NCBI RefSeq assembly: GCF_001646665.1
Contig: NZ_LWBU01000091.1
Coordinates: 180,294 to 244,293, forward strand
Source: Streptomyces noursei
Lineage (GTDB): Bacteria; Actinomycetota; Actinomycetes; Streptomycetales; Streptomycetaceae
Direction: 5' to 3'
Length of the DNA stretch: 64,000 nucleotides
Positions 29,879-39,600 of the stretch are shown piece by piece. Position 1 is the first letter of the stretch, and each line of letters opens with the position of its first letter. The position numbers were made by a program, and so were the translations under genes. The notes below the pieces were generated by a model. That model was not told the DNA's origin. It saw nothing but the letters and a program-made list of their open reading frames with translations, and did no database searches.

Positions 29879-30979
29879 TTACTTGATGCCGGCGGCGGCG
29901 CAGGCGGCCTTGTACTCGGCCGTGCAGATGTCCGCGGCCTTGTAGACCTTGTCGGCGATGATCGTGGAGGCGATGTTCTCCTTGGTCACGATCTGCGCGT
30001 CGTACAGCTTGGCCGGGATGTCCTTGAACTCACCGGTGAGGCTGGTGACCTTGGTCGGCGTGAGGGAGGCGATGTCCTCCCCCTTGAGGAGCTTGACCGC
30101 GATCTCGGCGGTGGTCTCGGCCTCGGGCTTGATCTGCTTGTAGATCGTGAAGGCCTGGTCGCCCGTCAGGATGCGCTGGAGACCGGCGAGCTCGGCGTCC
30201 TGGCCGCCGACCGGGACCTTGACGCCCTGCTTCTTCAGGGCGGTGATGATGCCGCCGGCCATGCCGTCGTTGGCGGAGTAGACGCCCTGGAAGCCGTCCT
30301 TGCCCAGGGAGTCGATGGCGGCACCCATCTTCTTGTTGGCCTCGTCCGGGGACCAGTCCGGGATGTCCTGCTCGTAGACGACCTTCTTGACACCGGTGTC
30401 CAGGACGCTGTGGGCGCCCTTCTTGAACAGCGGGGCGTTGGGGTCGGTCGGCGAGCCGTTGATCATCACGACGTTGCTGTCCTTGGCCTTGGCGCCGAGC
30501 GCCTTGACCAGGCCCTCGCCCTGAAGGCGGCCGATCTTCTCGTTGTCGTAGCTGACGTAGGCGGCGATGGGGCCCTCGGCCAGGCGGTCGTACGCGACCA
30601 CCTTCACGCCCTTCTTCTCGGCCTGCTGCACCCAGGACTTGGTGGCCTTGTAGTCGACCGAGTCGAGGATGATGACCTTGACGCCCTGGGTGACGAGGGC
30701 GTCGAACTGCTTCTTCTGGGTCTCGGTGTCCTGCGCGGCGTTGTTGTACTTGACCTCGCAGTCGCCGCACAGTTCCTTGATCTTCGCCTCGATGATCGGG
30801 CGGTCGAACGTCTCGTAGCGGGTCGTCTTGTTCTCCGGCAGCAGCAGACCGATGGTCTTGCTGTCGCCTCCGCCGCCGCCGGCGGTGTCACCGTCGCCCG
30901 CCTTGCCACAAGCGGCGAGGGAAGCGGCCATCGTCACCGCTGCCGTGCCTATGACGATGCGTCGCGTCATTGCGTTCAT
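29879..30979 (-). CDS. xylF: Xylose-type sugar-binding lipoprotein
   Basis: This 366-residue periplasmic-binding-protein-fold lipoprotein has a signal peptide ending in the lipobox LAAC (Cys24), followed by a short Gly linker. The binding domain begins KTIGLLLPENKTTRYETFDR and contains GVKVIILDSVDY and YSANDGMAGGIITALKKQG, typical of the pentose-binding XylF/RbsB group. It captures the sugar outside the cell and delivers it to XylGH. It is the first gene of the operon, expressed from the 121-bp gap after rok7B7, where two TGACAACG half-sites lie. Confidence 0.92.
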   Translation of the reverse strand: MNAMTRRIVIGTAAVTMAASLAACGKAGDGDTAGGGGGDSKTIGLLLPENKTTRYETFDRPIIEAKIKELCGDCEVKYNNAAQDTETQKKQFDALVTQGVKVIILDSVDYKATKSWVQQAEKKGVKVVAYDRLAEGPIAAYVSYDNEKIGRLQGEGLVKALGAKAKDSNVVMINGSPTDPNAPLFKKGAHSVLDTGVKKVVYEQDIPDWSPDEANKKMGAAIDSLGKDGFQGVYSANDGMAGGIITALKKQGVKVPVGGQDAELAGLQRILTGDQAFTIYKQIKPEAETTAEIAVKLLKGEDIASLTPTKVTSLTGEFKDIPAKLYDAQIVTKENIASTIIADKVYKAADICTAEYKAACAAAGIK

Positions 30980-31067
30980 GTGGGTTGCCTCCCTGACGAG
31001 GCCGCGACGTTGCGGCCGAGGTGGCTGGAAGTCAACTCGGCCGCCGGGTCGTCGTCAAGGAGTAAAT

Positions 31068-31086
31068 TGACAACGAGATGACAACG
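31068..31086. promoter_or_regulatory. Direct repeat TGACAACG in front of xylF
   Basis: TGACAACG occurs at 31068-31075 and again at 31079-31086, 11 bp apart, so both copies face the same side of the helix. It lies about 90-105 bp upstream of the xylF start. It is a candidate operator for the neighbouring ROK regulator or a LacI-type protein. The same half-site forms a palindrome in front of the GH92 gene. Confidence 0.5.
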
Positions 31087-31100
31087 GTGCCATCCGTTAT

Positions 31101-32300
31101 CTAAGTGAACGCAGGAGTGACCGGCGTGAGGGCACTCTCCAACAGGGTCGAATCCCCCATTTCACTCAGCACGAGCGCGAGGGCGCCGAGCACCTCGGCA
31201 CGGCCCCCCAGGGCGCCGGGAGCCACCGACAGCTGGCGGGCGGCGCTGGGGATGGCGTACCGGGAGACCGAGTCGCGGATGGGCCCCAGGACCAGTTCCC
31301 CGGCCTCCGCCAGGTCGCCGCCCAGGACCACGCGGCTGGGGTTGAGGAGATTGCACAGGTTGGCCACACCGCTGCCGATGTGCCGCCCCACGTCCCCGAT
31401 CACCCGGCGGCAGCCCGGGTCGCCCTCGCGCGCCAGCTGGACGACGCGCTCCATGGTCAGGTCCGGCCCGTGGCTGGGCTGGAGCAGCGGCAGGACGTAG
31501 CGGGCGGCGGTGAACGTCTCCAGGCAGCCGCGGTTGCCGCAGCGGCAGACGGGACCGGACTCGTCCAGCGTGATGTGCCCGATCTCCCCGGCGGTGCCGC
31601 CCGGGCCCCGGTAGATCTGCCCGTCGATCACCAGACCGGCGCCGACACCGCTGGCGACCTTGATGTACGCGAGGTCCCGGACCCCGCGCCCGCCGCCCCA
31701 GACCAGCTCGCCGAGCGCGCCGAGGTTGGCGTCGTTGTCGACGTACACGGGGACGCCGAGGCGGCCGGCGAGCTCCTCGCTGGGGTTGATGCCCGTCCAG
31801 CCCGGCAGGATCGCGGTGGAGCCCAGGGTCCCGGAGGAGACGTCGATGGGCCCCGGCACACCGAGCCCCACGCCGACGACCTTGTCCTGGCTGATCCCGG
31901 TGGCCGCGATCAACCGTTTGACCAGCGCTTCCGCCCGATCGAAGCCCTCCTCGGACGAGGCGTCGACGTCGAGCGGCTCCGACTCCTCGGCGAGGACCTG
32001 ATGGGCCAGGTTGCCGACGGCGACGCGCAGGTGGGTGTGACCGAAGTCGACCCCGATGACGATCCCGGCGTCCCCGCTGAGCGAGACGCTGCGGGCCCGG
32101 CGGCCGCCCGCCGAGGTGGGCGTCACCTCGACGGTGCCGCCGTCCTTGAGCTCACGGACGATGTTGGAGACCGTGGCGGCGGACAGGCCGGTGCTCCTGG
32201 CGATCTCCGCCTGGGTGAGCGAACCCGCCATGCGCACCGCGCGCACGACCCGCTCGAGATTGGCCCGATGCAGAGATGTCTGCGACCCCGGAGTCTCCAT
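31101..32300 (-). CDS. rok7B7: ROK family transcriptional regulator (Rok7B7-like)
   Basis: This 399-residue protein has an N-terminal winged helix-turn-helix (about 10-65, with LTQAEIARSTGLSAATVSNIV) and a ROK sugar-kinase-like domain. The sugar-kinase-type phosphate loop DFGHTHLRVAVG and the zinc motif CRCGNRGCLE are present. In S. coelicolor the ROK protein beside xylFGH is Rok7B7, reported to act on xylose uptake, carbon control and antibiotic production; position and sequence type make this the counterpart. ATG 32300 is preferred because it gives METPGSQTSLHRANLERV; ATG 32333 is an alternative. Confidence 0.88.
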   Translation of the reverse strand: METPGSQTSLHRANLERVVRAVRMAGSLTQAEIARSTGLSAATVSNIVRELKDGGTVEVTPTSAGGRRARSVSLSGDAGIVIGVDFGHTHLRVAVGNLAHQVLAEESEPLDVDASSEEGFDRAEALVKRLIAATGISQDKVVGVGLGVPGPIDVSSGTLGSTAILPGWTGINPSEELAGRLGVPVYVDNDANLGALGELVWGGGRGVRDLAYIKVASGVGAGLVIDGQIYRGPGGTAGEIGHITLDESGPVCRCGNRGCLETFTAARYVLPLLQPSHGPDLTMERVVQLAREGDPGCRRVIGDVGRHIGSGVANLCNLLNPSRVVLGGDLAEAGELVLGPIRDSVSRYAIPSAARQLSVAPGALGGRAEVLGALALVLSEMGDSTLLESALTPVTPAFT

Positions 32301-32446
32301 CGACTCACTCACTCCTGCCGTTTTCTCCAACATGTGAACTCTAAGCTGAGCCTTTTGGGTTGGCCCCCGTCAAGACCTTGAGCGTTGTAGGCCTCCGATG
32401 AGCGAATGAGATGCGGATGAATCGGATATTTGCCTCCAGTCCCAAG

Positions 32447-32490
32447 GAAACGGCCCGCCGGGAGCGGGTGCTCCACCGGCGGGCCGTTTC
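32447..32490. terminator. Perfect stem-loop terminator after ngcG
   Basis: A 15-bp perfect stem (GAAACGGCCCGCCGG and its complement) with a 14-nt loop lies 16 nt downstream of the ngcG stop and upstream of the rok7B7 promoter, separating the two units. Confidence 0.85.
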
Positions 32491-32505
32491 GTTTCGTGAT
32501 GTGAA

Positions 32506-33435
32506 TTACTTCAGCGCCCCGGCCGTCAGACCGGACTGCACCTGCCGCTGGAAGATCGAGTACACGATCAGCACCGGCAGCATGGCGATCATCATGCCGG
32601 CCATCAGCGCACCCCAGTCGTTCTCATAACCCTGCTGCAGCGCGATCATCGCCAGCCCCTGGGTGAGGACGTATTTGTCCTCCTGCTGATTGAGCACCAT
32701 CGGCAGCAGGTACTGGTTCCACTGCCCCAGGAAGTTGAAGATCCCGATGCTGATCAGTCCCGGCTTGGCCATCGGCACCATCACCTGGAAGAAGGTCCGC
32801 GTGTGCGAGGCGCCGTCGATCATCGCCGCCTCGGCGACGGAGGTCGGCAGCGTACGGAAGAACGCCGTCATGAAGAAGACGGTGAACGGCAGCGAGTACG
32901 CGATGTAGACGAGGATCAGCCCGTGGTACGTCGCCAGCAGCGAGCTGCCGGGGAAGTCCCGCAGGACGAAGAAGAGCGGAATGACCAGCATGAAGACGGG
33001 GAAGGACATGCCGGCCACGAACAGGTAGTAGATGAACCGGTTGCCGGGGAAGGTGAACCGGGCCAGGACGTACGCGGCCATCGACCCCAGCACCATCGTG
33101 CCGACGACGGACCCGCCGACCACGATGGCGGTGTTGACGAAGTACTGGCCCATGTTCGCGTCGTTCCACGCGTTCGACCAGTTCTCCCAGTGCAGGACGG
33201 TCGGCAGGCCCCACGGGTCGGTCAGGATGCCGTTGCTGTCCTTGAAGGCGCTCCACAGCACCCACAGCAGCGGCACGCCCACCATCAGCGCCCACACCAC
33301 GAGGATGCCGTGGGAGAAGACGTTGAGCACGCTCGCCTCGGAGGGGCGGCCGGTCGCCGGGCCGAGCCGTCGGGTGACCCCGGCGGACGCGGCGGGCCCC
33401 CGCTCGGTGACCTTCTCGATCTCTTCGGTCGTCAT
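32506..33435 (-). CDS. ngcG: Carbohydrate ABC transporter permease (NgcG-like)
   Basis: This 309-residue MalG-type permease has six membrane helices and the cytoplasmic EAA loop EAAMIDGASHTRTFFQVMVP, which contacts the ATPase. It pairs with the MalF-type permease encoded 13 nt upstream. No ATPase gene is in the operon, so a shared MsiK-type ATPase must drive it, as known for Streptomyces sugar transporters of this class. ATG 33435 gives MTTEEIEKVTERG; an in-frame ATG at 33468 lies in the upstream gene. Confidence 0.88.
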   Translation of the reverse strand: MTTEEIEKVTERGPAASAGVTRRLGPATGRPSEASVLNVFSHGILVVWALMVGVPLLWVLWSAFKDSNGILTDPWGLPTVLHWENWSNAWNDANMGQYFVNTAIVVGGSVVGTMVLGSMAAYVLARFTFPGNRFIYYLFVAGMSFPVFMLVIPLFFVLRDFPGSSLLATYHGLILVYIAYSLPFTVFFMTAFFRTLPTSVAEAAMIDGASHTRTFFQVMVPMAKPGLISIGIFNFLGQWNQYLLPMVLNQQEDKYVLTQGLAMIALQQGYENDWGALMAGMMIAMLPVLIVYSIFQRQVQSGLTAGALK

Positions 33436-33448
33436 CCGGCCCGACTCC

Positions 33449-34372
33449 CTAGTACTCGATCCGCTCACGGCGCGCGAAGCGCATCGTGAGCACGGCGAAG
33501 GTCATGGTGACGATGAGCATCGCGACGCCCATGGCGGCGGCGTAGCCGAACTGGCTGTCCCGGAACGCCGTCAGGTACAGCCGCAGCGGCATGACGTCGG
33601 TCGCGCCGTCCGGACCGCCCATGTTCACCGACATGATCTGGACCAGCGCGAAGGCGTCCAGGGCGATGATGCCCATGTACACCCAGCCGGTCTGGACGGT
33701 GTCCCACAGCAGCGGGAGGGTGATCCGGAAGAACGTGTGGAAGCGGCCGGCGCCGTCCAGCAGGGCCGCCTCGTAGATGTCCCTCGGGACGGAGGCCATC
33801 GCGGCGGAGAACAGCACCACGTAGAAGCCGACGTGCCCCCAGACCATCACCGCGCTGATGCACCACAGGGCGAGGCTCTTCTCCCCCAGCCAGGCGTTCT
33901 GCAGGAAATCCAGCCCGACCGCGCCCAGCAGGCTGTTGAGCATGCCGTCGTCCGGGTCCGGGTTGTAGATGTTGAACCAGATGACGGCGATGATCGTGAT
34001 GGAGATGACCTGGGGGAAGAAGAACACGAACTTGTAGAACTTCGAGCCGGCGACACCGGTGACCACTTCGTTCTTCCGGCGGCGGCCGCCCACATTGAGC
34101 ATGAAGGCGAAGAAGAGCCCGAGCGCCAGGGTCACCAGCGGCACGAACGCCAGCATGTAGACGTTGTGGCGCAGCGCGTTCCAGAAGTCGTCGCTCTCCC
34201 AGAGCTTGCCGAAGTTGTCGAGGCCGACGAACTCCGCGGTCCCCACCAGGCCGGACCAGTCGGTCATCGAGATCTGGAACGCCTGGACGAACGGCGAGAT
34301 GACGAAAACGCCGTAGATGAGCAGAGGCAGGGCCAGGAAGCCCACGATGAATCGGTATTTGCCGTGTTGCAT
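33449..34372 (-). CDS. ngcF: Carbohydrate ABC transporter permease (NgcF-like)
   Basis: This 307-residue MalF-type permease has six membrane helices, the first near residues 8-28, and an EAA loop EAALLDGAGRFHTFFRITLP. With NgcG it forms the membrane channel for the sugar captured by NgcE. The start at ATG 34372 is 329 nt from the ngcE stop, an unusually long gap for genes of one operon; the gap carries repeats (see 34373-34701). Confidence 0.88.
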   Translation of the reverse strand: MQHGKYRFIVGFLALPLLIYGVFVISPFVQAFQISMTDWSGLVGTAEFVGLDNFGKLWESDDFWNALRHNVYMLAFVPLVTLALGLFFAFMLNVGGRRRKNEVVTGVAGSKFYKFVFFFPQVISITIIAVIWFNIYNPDPDDGMLNSLLGAVGLDFLQNAWLGEKSLALWCISAVMVWGHVGFYVVLFSAAMASVPRDIYEAALLDGAGRFHTFFRITLPLLWDTVQTGWVYMGIIALDAFALVQIMSVNMGGPDGATDVMPLRLYLTAFRDSQFGYAAAMGVAMLIVTMTFAVLTMRFARRERIEY

Positions 34373-34701
34373 GGTGCTCCCCGGCCCTTCCCCTCGTTCG
34401 GCGAAACTGTCAGGTCAGGCGTTCCGGCACGGCGTGCGCCGTGCCATGAGGCATCGTGCGGTGGGACGTCGTACGGTCACGGCTCCCGCGGCCGCGTGTC
34501 GCCCGGTCGTCCGTCGGGCGGCCGTGCCCGCCCGGTCGCCCGGCGCGCGACGGCTTGCCGCGGGAGGGGCGGGGTGCCGCGCGGCCACCCGTCCCGCGCG
34601 GTCACCTGTCACCCGGTGACCGGTGACGCGGCGACCGGTCACCCGTCCCGCGGTCACGCGGTCACGCGGTCACGCGGTCACGCGGTCACGCGGTCACGCG
34701 A
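34373..34701. other. Repeat-rich spacer between ngcE and ngcF
   Basis: This 329-bp gap has no supportable gene. It is full of GGTCAC/GTGACC words, including the inverted repeat GTCACC-C-GGTGAC at 34608-34620 and the octamer array next to the ngcE stop. Such structure may weaken read-through from ngcE into ngcFG. Confidence 0.55.
34651..34698. repeat. Tandem octamer repeat, 6 copies
   Basis: Six exact copies of CGGTCACG lie within 4 bp of the ngcE stop codon. Exact short tandem arrays are rare in this window; slipped-strand copy-number change is plausible. Confidence 0.9.
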
Positions 34702-36186
34702 CTACATCGTGCGCTTGAACTTGGTGACCGCGTCGTCCTTGGCCACCTTGTCGCATTCGGCCTGGGTCTTCCTGATCCAGTCGGCGGCCTTCAGCTCGCC
34801 GGCGAGGAGCTGGCCGGTCAGACCGCCGATCTTCTCGTCGGTGAGCGCCGGGTACCACTCCTGGAGCTGGAGGCTGATCAGGTTGTCCCCCGCCTCCTTG
34901 AAGGCCTTGCTGGCGGAGGCGAGACCGGGTGAGAGGGTCATTCCCTCGGTGGCGTTCATGACACAGGTCAGGGACTTCACCTTGGTCGCGAAGTTCTGCG
35001 CGTGCTTCTTGGAGAGCATGATGCGCAGCAGCTCCATGCCGCCGGCCGGGTTGCGGCCCTTGCTCGCGACGATGTAGGGCTCGCTCGGCTCACCGCGCAG
35101 CGTGCCGTGCGGCATCTTGTCGCCGGTGCCGTCGAAGAGGGCCCCGACCGCCATGCCGAAGTCGGCGGGCGTGGTGGGGGCCGCCTCGTTCTCGACCCAG
35201 GAGCCGTTGGGGATGAAGACGGCCTTGCCCTTGTTCCAGGCGGTCTGGGACTGGATGTGGGTGAGGCCCTGGCTGCCCTCCAGGAAGTACTTCTTGGCGG
35301 CGAGCTCCTCGTAGTGCTCGACGACCTCCTTGACCGCGTCGTTGGAGGTCCAGGCGTTCGGCTCCAGGTTGTCGATCGCGATCCACTTCTCCATGCCGCC
35401 GATCTTGGCGATCTGGGCGAAGAGGTTGAAGTGCACGTAGTAGGGGAACTTGCCCGCGTACGTCCAGGGGGCGATGCCGGCCTTCTTGATCTCGCCGCAG
35501 AGGGTGACCATCTCCGAGAGGGTCTTGGGGTACGCCCAGCCCTTGTCGGCGAGGAGCTTCTGCGAGTACCAGGTGCCGTAGATGGTGAAGGCGTAGTAGA
35601 GCACGTCGAAGGTGTCGCCGTGCTTGCCCTTCTCGACGGTGCTGGGGTGGATCGTGTCGCGGACCTTCTTCGCCGGGTCGTCCAGCGAGGGCGCGTCGAG
35701 GAGCGCGGCGAGGTCCTGGAGCTGGCCCTGGGTGGAGAGCTTGTTCATGTCGAGGTGGTCGGCGCCGGAGTTGTCGATGACGTCCGGCGGGTTGCCGCCC
35801 GCGAAGCGCGGGGTGAGCTTGGGCCCGACCTGCTGGGTGCCGGTGTGCTTGACGTCGGCGCCGTAGGTGGCCTTGTAGTCGGCCTCGGCGTCCTTGGCGT
35901 ACTGGTCGCCGAGGCCGCCCTTGAAGATGAACGCCTCCAGCGCGGCGCCCTTGGCCACACCGAGCGGGTTCTTCTCCGACTTGGGGCCGCCGGGGGCCTT
36001 GGTCTCCTTGTCGTTGCCGCCGCCACCGCCGGTGGCGCAGGCGGACAGCAGCCCCATGGCCGGCACGGTGATCAGACCGATCGCGGCGGACCGCCTGATC
36101 AGGTCGCGACGACCGAGGCCCTCGTCGTGGCCCTCGCGGCCCTCGCGGCCGGGGCCCTCGTTGGTGCGGGCGGAGGTGGATCCCAT
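34702..36186 (-). CDS. ngcE: Extracellular sugar-binding lipoprotein (NgcE-like)
   Basis: This 494-residue solute-binding protein has a twin-arginine-type leader (GRRDLIRRSAAIG) ending in the lipobox LSAC, then a Gly-rich linker and a two-lobe binding domain. It resembles NgcE of Streptomyces, the binding component for N-acetylglucosamine and N,N'-diacetylchitobiose; features include NPPDVIDNSGADHLDM, KAGIAPWTYAGKFPYYVHF and AVFIPNGSWVENEA. ATG 36186 gives MGSTSARTNEG. It is the first gene of ngcEFG. A DasR-box-like sequence lies about 157 bp upstream, fitting control by amino-sugar availability. Confidence 0.88.
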   Translation of the reverse strand: MGSTSARTNEGPGREGREGHDEGLGRRDLIRRSAAIGLITVPAMGLLSACATGGGGGNDKETKAPGGPKSEKNPLGVAKGAALEAFIFKGGLGDQYAKDAEADYKATYGADVKHTGTQQVGPKLTPRFAGGNPPDVIDNSGADHLDMNKLSTQGQLQDLAALLDAPSLDDPAKKVRDTIHPSTVEKGKHGDTFDVLYYAFTIYGTWYSQKLLADKGWAYPKTLSEMVTLCGEIKKAGIAPWTYAGKFPYYVHFNLFAQIAKIGGMEKWIAIDNLEPNAWTSNDAVKEVVEHYEELAAKKYFLEGSQGLTHIQSQTAWNKGKAVFIPNGSWVENEAAPTTPADFGMAVGALFDGTGDKMPHGTLRGEPSEPYIVASKGRNPAGGMELLRIMLSKKHAQNFATKVKSLTCVMNATEGMTLSPGLASASKAFKEAGDNLISLQLQEWYPALTDEKIGGLTGQLLAGELKAADWIRKTQAECDKVAKDDAVTKFKRTM

Positions 36187-36342
36187 GCTCAAGTCCTCGC
36201 CTTCTCCAGGACTCAGGCGGTGTACCGGTCGCCCGTCCTGCTCGCCTGAGACGAAGGGCCCCGCCACCGCGGTCATTTGCTGGGTCGTGCAGGTGCTGGG
36301 TGATCGTGCGGCGCCGGCTGGCGGAATGCCACTCGGACGCCG

Positions 36343-36358
36343 ACAGGTATAGTCCACT
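36343..36358. promoter_or_regulatory. DasR-box-like sequence upstream of ngcE
   Basis: ACAGGTATAGTCCACT agrees with the dre consensus AGTGGTCTAGACCACT at 12 of 16 positions, the mismatches being mostly in the left half. DasR is the GntR-type GlcNAc-responsive repressor of Streptomyces, and ngc transport genes are plausible targets. The match is partial. Confidence 0.4.
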
Positions 36359-36559
36359 TCGCGTCACATGAGCAAGATCGAAAGCAACTTTGGTCAGCAG
36401 TCTTTCCCGAGTTGAGACCTCGGGGAAATGCCATGAGCCCTGGTGCGCATTCACCGGCCACACCGTTCGCCAGAACGGCTGAATCGCCTCTTACCGCACC
36501 GTCAACACCCTTGACACCGCACGCCACTTACCTCCCTACTGGTTCCTGCGCACTTTGCC

Positions 36560-36573
36560 TGACAACGTTGTCC
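36560..36573. promoter_or_regulatory. Palindromic operator in front of GH92 gene
   Basis: TGACAACGTTGTCC contains the perfect 12-bp palindrome GACAACGTTGTC and lies 31 bp upstream of the GH92 start. It has the look of a LacI-family or ROK operator. Its half-site TGACAACG is the one repeated in front of xylF. Confidence 0.6.
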
Positions 36574-36604
36574 AACGCGCTTTCGGCAGGAGGCAGGACG
36601 CGGG

Positions 36605-39600
36605 ATGCAGCCCAGACAGCCCAGAACGTCCCGACCCGGAACCCGTCGACGATTCCCCCGGACGGCCGCCCTCGTGGCGGCCGCCTCGCTGATCGCGGCG
36701 GCCGCGCCCCCGGCCGCCGCCGCACTCGCCCGCCCCGGCCAACCGGACGCGGCCGAGCAGGAGTTCCGGTCGTCGTTCGAGCCGGACGAGCGCCCACCGG
36801 ACTGGCGCAGCACCGTCGACGTCACCGCCGACGGCCGGCGCCGGGCGTCCGGCGTCGACGGCGCCTTCTCGGCGGGCATACCGGGGAACGTCACCGACAA
36901 GGTCACCGCGGTGCGCGCCAGCGGCGAGAACGGCGGCGCGGGCGAGACCAAGGAGAACCTGGTCGACCTCCAGCCGAGCACGAAATGGCTCACTTTCACC
37001 CCGACCGCCTGGGTCGAATTCGATCTGGACGAACCCGTCAAGGTCGTGACGTACGCGCTGACTTCCGCGAACGACCACGCCCCCCGCGACCCCCGGAACT
37101 GGACGCTCAAGGGCTCGGCCGACGGTGCGGAGTGGACGGTCCTGGACACCCGGGAGGGCCAGACATTCGAAAAGCGCTTCGAAACCCGTACGTACGACTT
37201 CAACAATTCAACGGAGTACGCGCATTACCGGCTGGAGATCACCGGGAACAACGGCGCCCCGGGCATCACCCAGCTCGCCGACGTCCAGTTCTCGAACGGT
37301 GACGCCTCCACCCCCGTCCCGCCCGACATGCGCACCCACGTCGACCGCGGACCCGGCGGCTCCCCCACGGCCAGGGCGAACGCCGGGTTCACCGGTGTCC
37401 GCGCGCTGCGGTACGCGGGCACGCACCGGCCGGAGGGCCGGGCGTACTCGTACAACAAGGTCTTCGACGTGCACACACCCGTGCGCCGGGACACCGAGCT
37501 GTCGTACCGCCTCTTCCCCTCCATGCCGGAGACGGACTTGAACTACCCCGCCACGAACGTCGCCGTGGACCTGGCGTTCACCGACGGCACCTACCTCAGC
37601 GACCTGGGGGCCGTCGACAGCCACGGCGGGGCGCTCACCCCGCGCGGGCAGGGGGCGGCGAAACGGCTCTACGTCAACCAGTGGAACCAGGTGACCGCGG
37701 GGATAGGGACGGTCGCGGCCGGGCGGACGGTGGACCGGATCCTCGTCGCGTACGACTCCCCCAAGGGCCCGGCCGTGTTCCAGGGCTGGATCGACGACAT
37801 CACCATCGGCCGCGCGGCGCCGGCGGACCGGCACGCACGCCCCTCCGACCTGGCCTCGACCGTGCGCGGCACCCACTCCAGCGGCTCCTTCTCGCGCGGC
37901 AACGCCTTCCCCGCGACCGCCGTGCCGCACGGGTTCAACTTCTGGACGCCGGTGACCAACGCGGCGTCCAAGAGCTGGCTGTACGAGTACGCGCGCGGCA
38001 ACAACGCGGACAACCTCCCCACGATCCAGGCGTTCAGCGCCAGCCACGAGCCCAGCCCGTGGATGGGCGACCGGCAGACCTTCCAGCTGCTGCCCTCGGC
38101 CGCGGCGGGAACGCCGGAGACCGACCGGGTGCGCCGCGCGCTGCCGTTCCGGCACGAGAAGGAGACGGCCAGGCCGCACTACTACGGCGTCACCTTCGAG
38201 AGCGGCGTCAGGGCCGAGATCACCCCGACCGACCACGCGGCGATCATGCGGTTCACCTACCCGGGCGCGGACGCCTCGGTCGTCTTCGACAACGTCACCG
38301 ACGAGGGCGGCCTCACGCTCGACCCGGCGACCCGGTCCTTCACCGGCTTCTCGGACGTCAAGAGCGGTCTGTCGACGGGCGCGACCCGGATGTTCGTGTA
38401 CGGCGTCTTCGACGCGCCGGTCACCGGCTCCGCGTCGGTCGGCGTGAAGGGGCACCTGCGCTTCGACGCGGGCGCGGACCGGACCGTGACGCTGCGCATG
38501 GCGACGTCGCTGATCGGCGTGGAGCAGGCGAAGCTGAACCTGGCGGCGGAGATCCCGGAAGACGCGTCCTTCGAACGGGTCCGGGCACGGGCGCAGGCCG
38601 CGTGGGACCGGATCCTCGGCCGGGTGACGGTGGAGGGCGCCACCCGCGACCAGCTGGTCACCCTGTACTCCAACCTCTACCGGCTCTACCTCTACCCCAA
38701 CTCGGGCTTCGAGAAGGTCGACGGACGCGACCGGTACGCCAGCCCGTTCTCGCCGCAGACCGGCCCGGACACGCCGACCCGGACGGGCGCGAGGATCGTC
38801 GACGGCCGGGTGTACGTCAACAACGGCTTCTGGGACACCTACCGGACGACCTGGCCCGCGTACTCCTTCCTCACCCCGCGCGCGGCGGGCGGCCTGGTCG
38901 ACGGTTTCGTGCAGCAGTACAAGGACGGCGGCTGGATCTCCCGCTGGTCCTCGCCGGGGTACGCGGACCTGATGACCGGCACGTCCTCCGACGTCGCGTT
39001 CGCCGACGCGTACGTCAAGGGCGTCGGCTTCGACGCGGAGGCGGCGTACGAGGCGGCGCTGAAGAACGCGACGGTCGTGCCGCCCTCGTCCGGCGTCGGC
39101 CGCAAGGGCATGGAGACGTCGCCGTTCCTCGGCTACGCCTCCACCGCGACGCACGAGGGCCTGTCCTGGTCGTTGGAGGGGTACGTCAACGACTACGGCC
39201 TGTCGAGGATGGCGGACGCGCTCTTCAAGAGGACCGGGAAGCCCCGGTACAAGGAGGAGTCGGCCTACTTCCTCAACCGGGCGCGGCAGTACGTCACGCT
39301 CTTCGACCGGGAGGCCGGCTTCTTCCAGGGGCGGGACGCGAAGGGCGGGTGGCGGGTGCCGTCGGCGTCGTACGACCCGCGGGTGTGGGGCCACGACTAC
39401 ACGGAGACCAACGGCTGGGGCTACGCCTTCACCGCTCCCCAGGACAGCCGGGGCCTGGCGAACCTGTACGGGGGCCGGGCGGGTCTGGCGAAGAAGCTCG
39501 ACACGTACTTCTCGACGCCGGAGACGGCCTCACCGGAGTTCGTCGGCTCCTACGGCTCCGTCATCCACGAGATGACGGAGGCACGGGACGTGCGGATGGG

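Larger units (their letters stand above)
36187..36604. other. Divergent control region between ngcE and GH92 gene
   Basis: This 418-bp gap serves two divergent genes. It holds a DasR-box-like sequence on the ngcE side (36343-36358), a TTGACA at 36511-36516 that could be a -35 box towards the GH92 gene, and the palindrome TGACAACGTTGTCC (36560-36573) just in front of that gene. No gene is supportable within it. Confidence 0.6.

Noticed and set aside
36511..36539. Sigma-70-type promoter with TTGACA before the GH92 gene
   Set aside because: The -35 box is good, but no acceptable -10 box lies at 16-18 bp, so it is mentioned only within the control-region entry.
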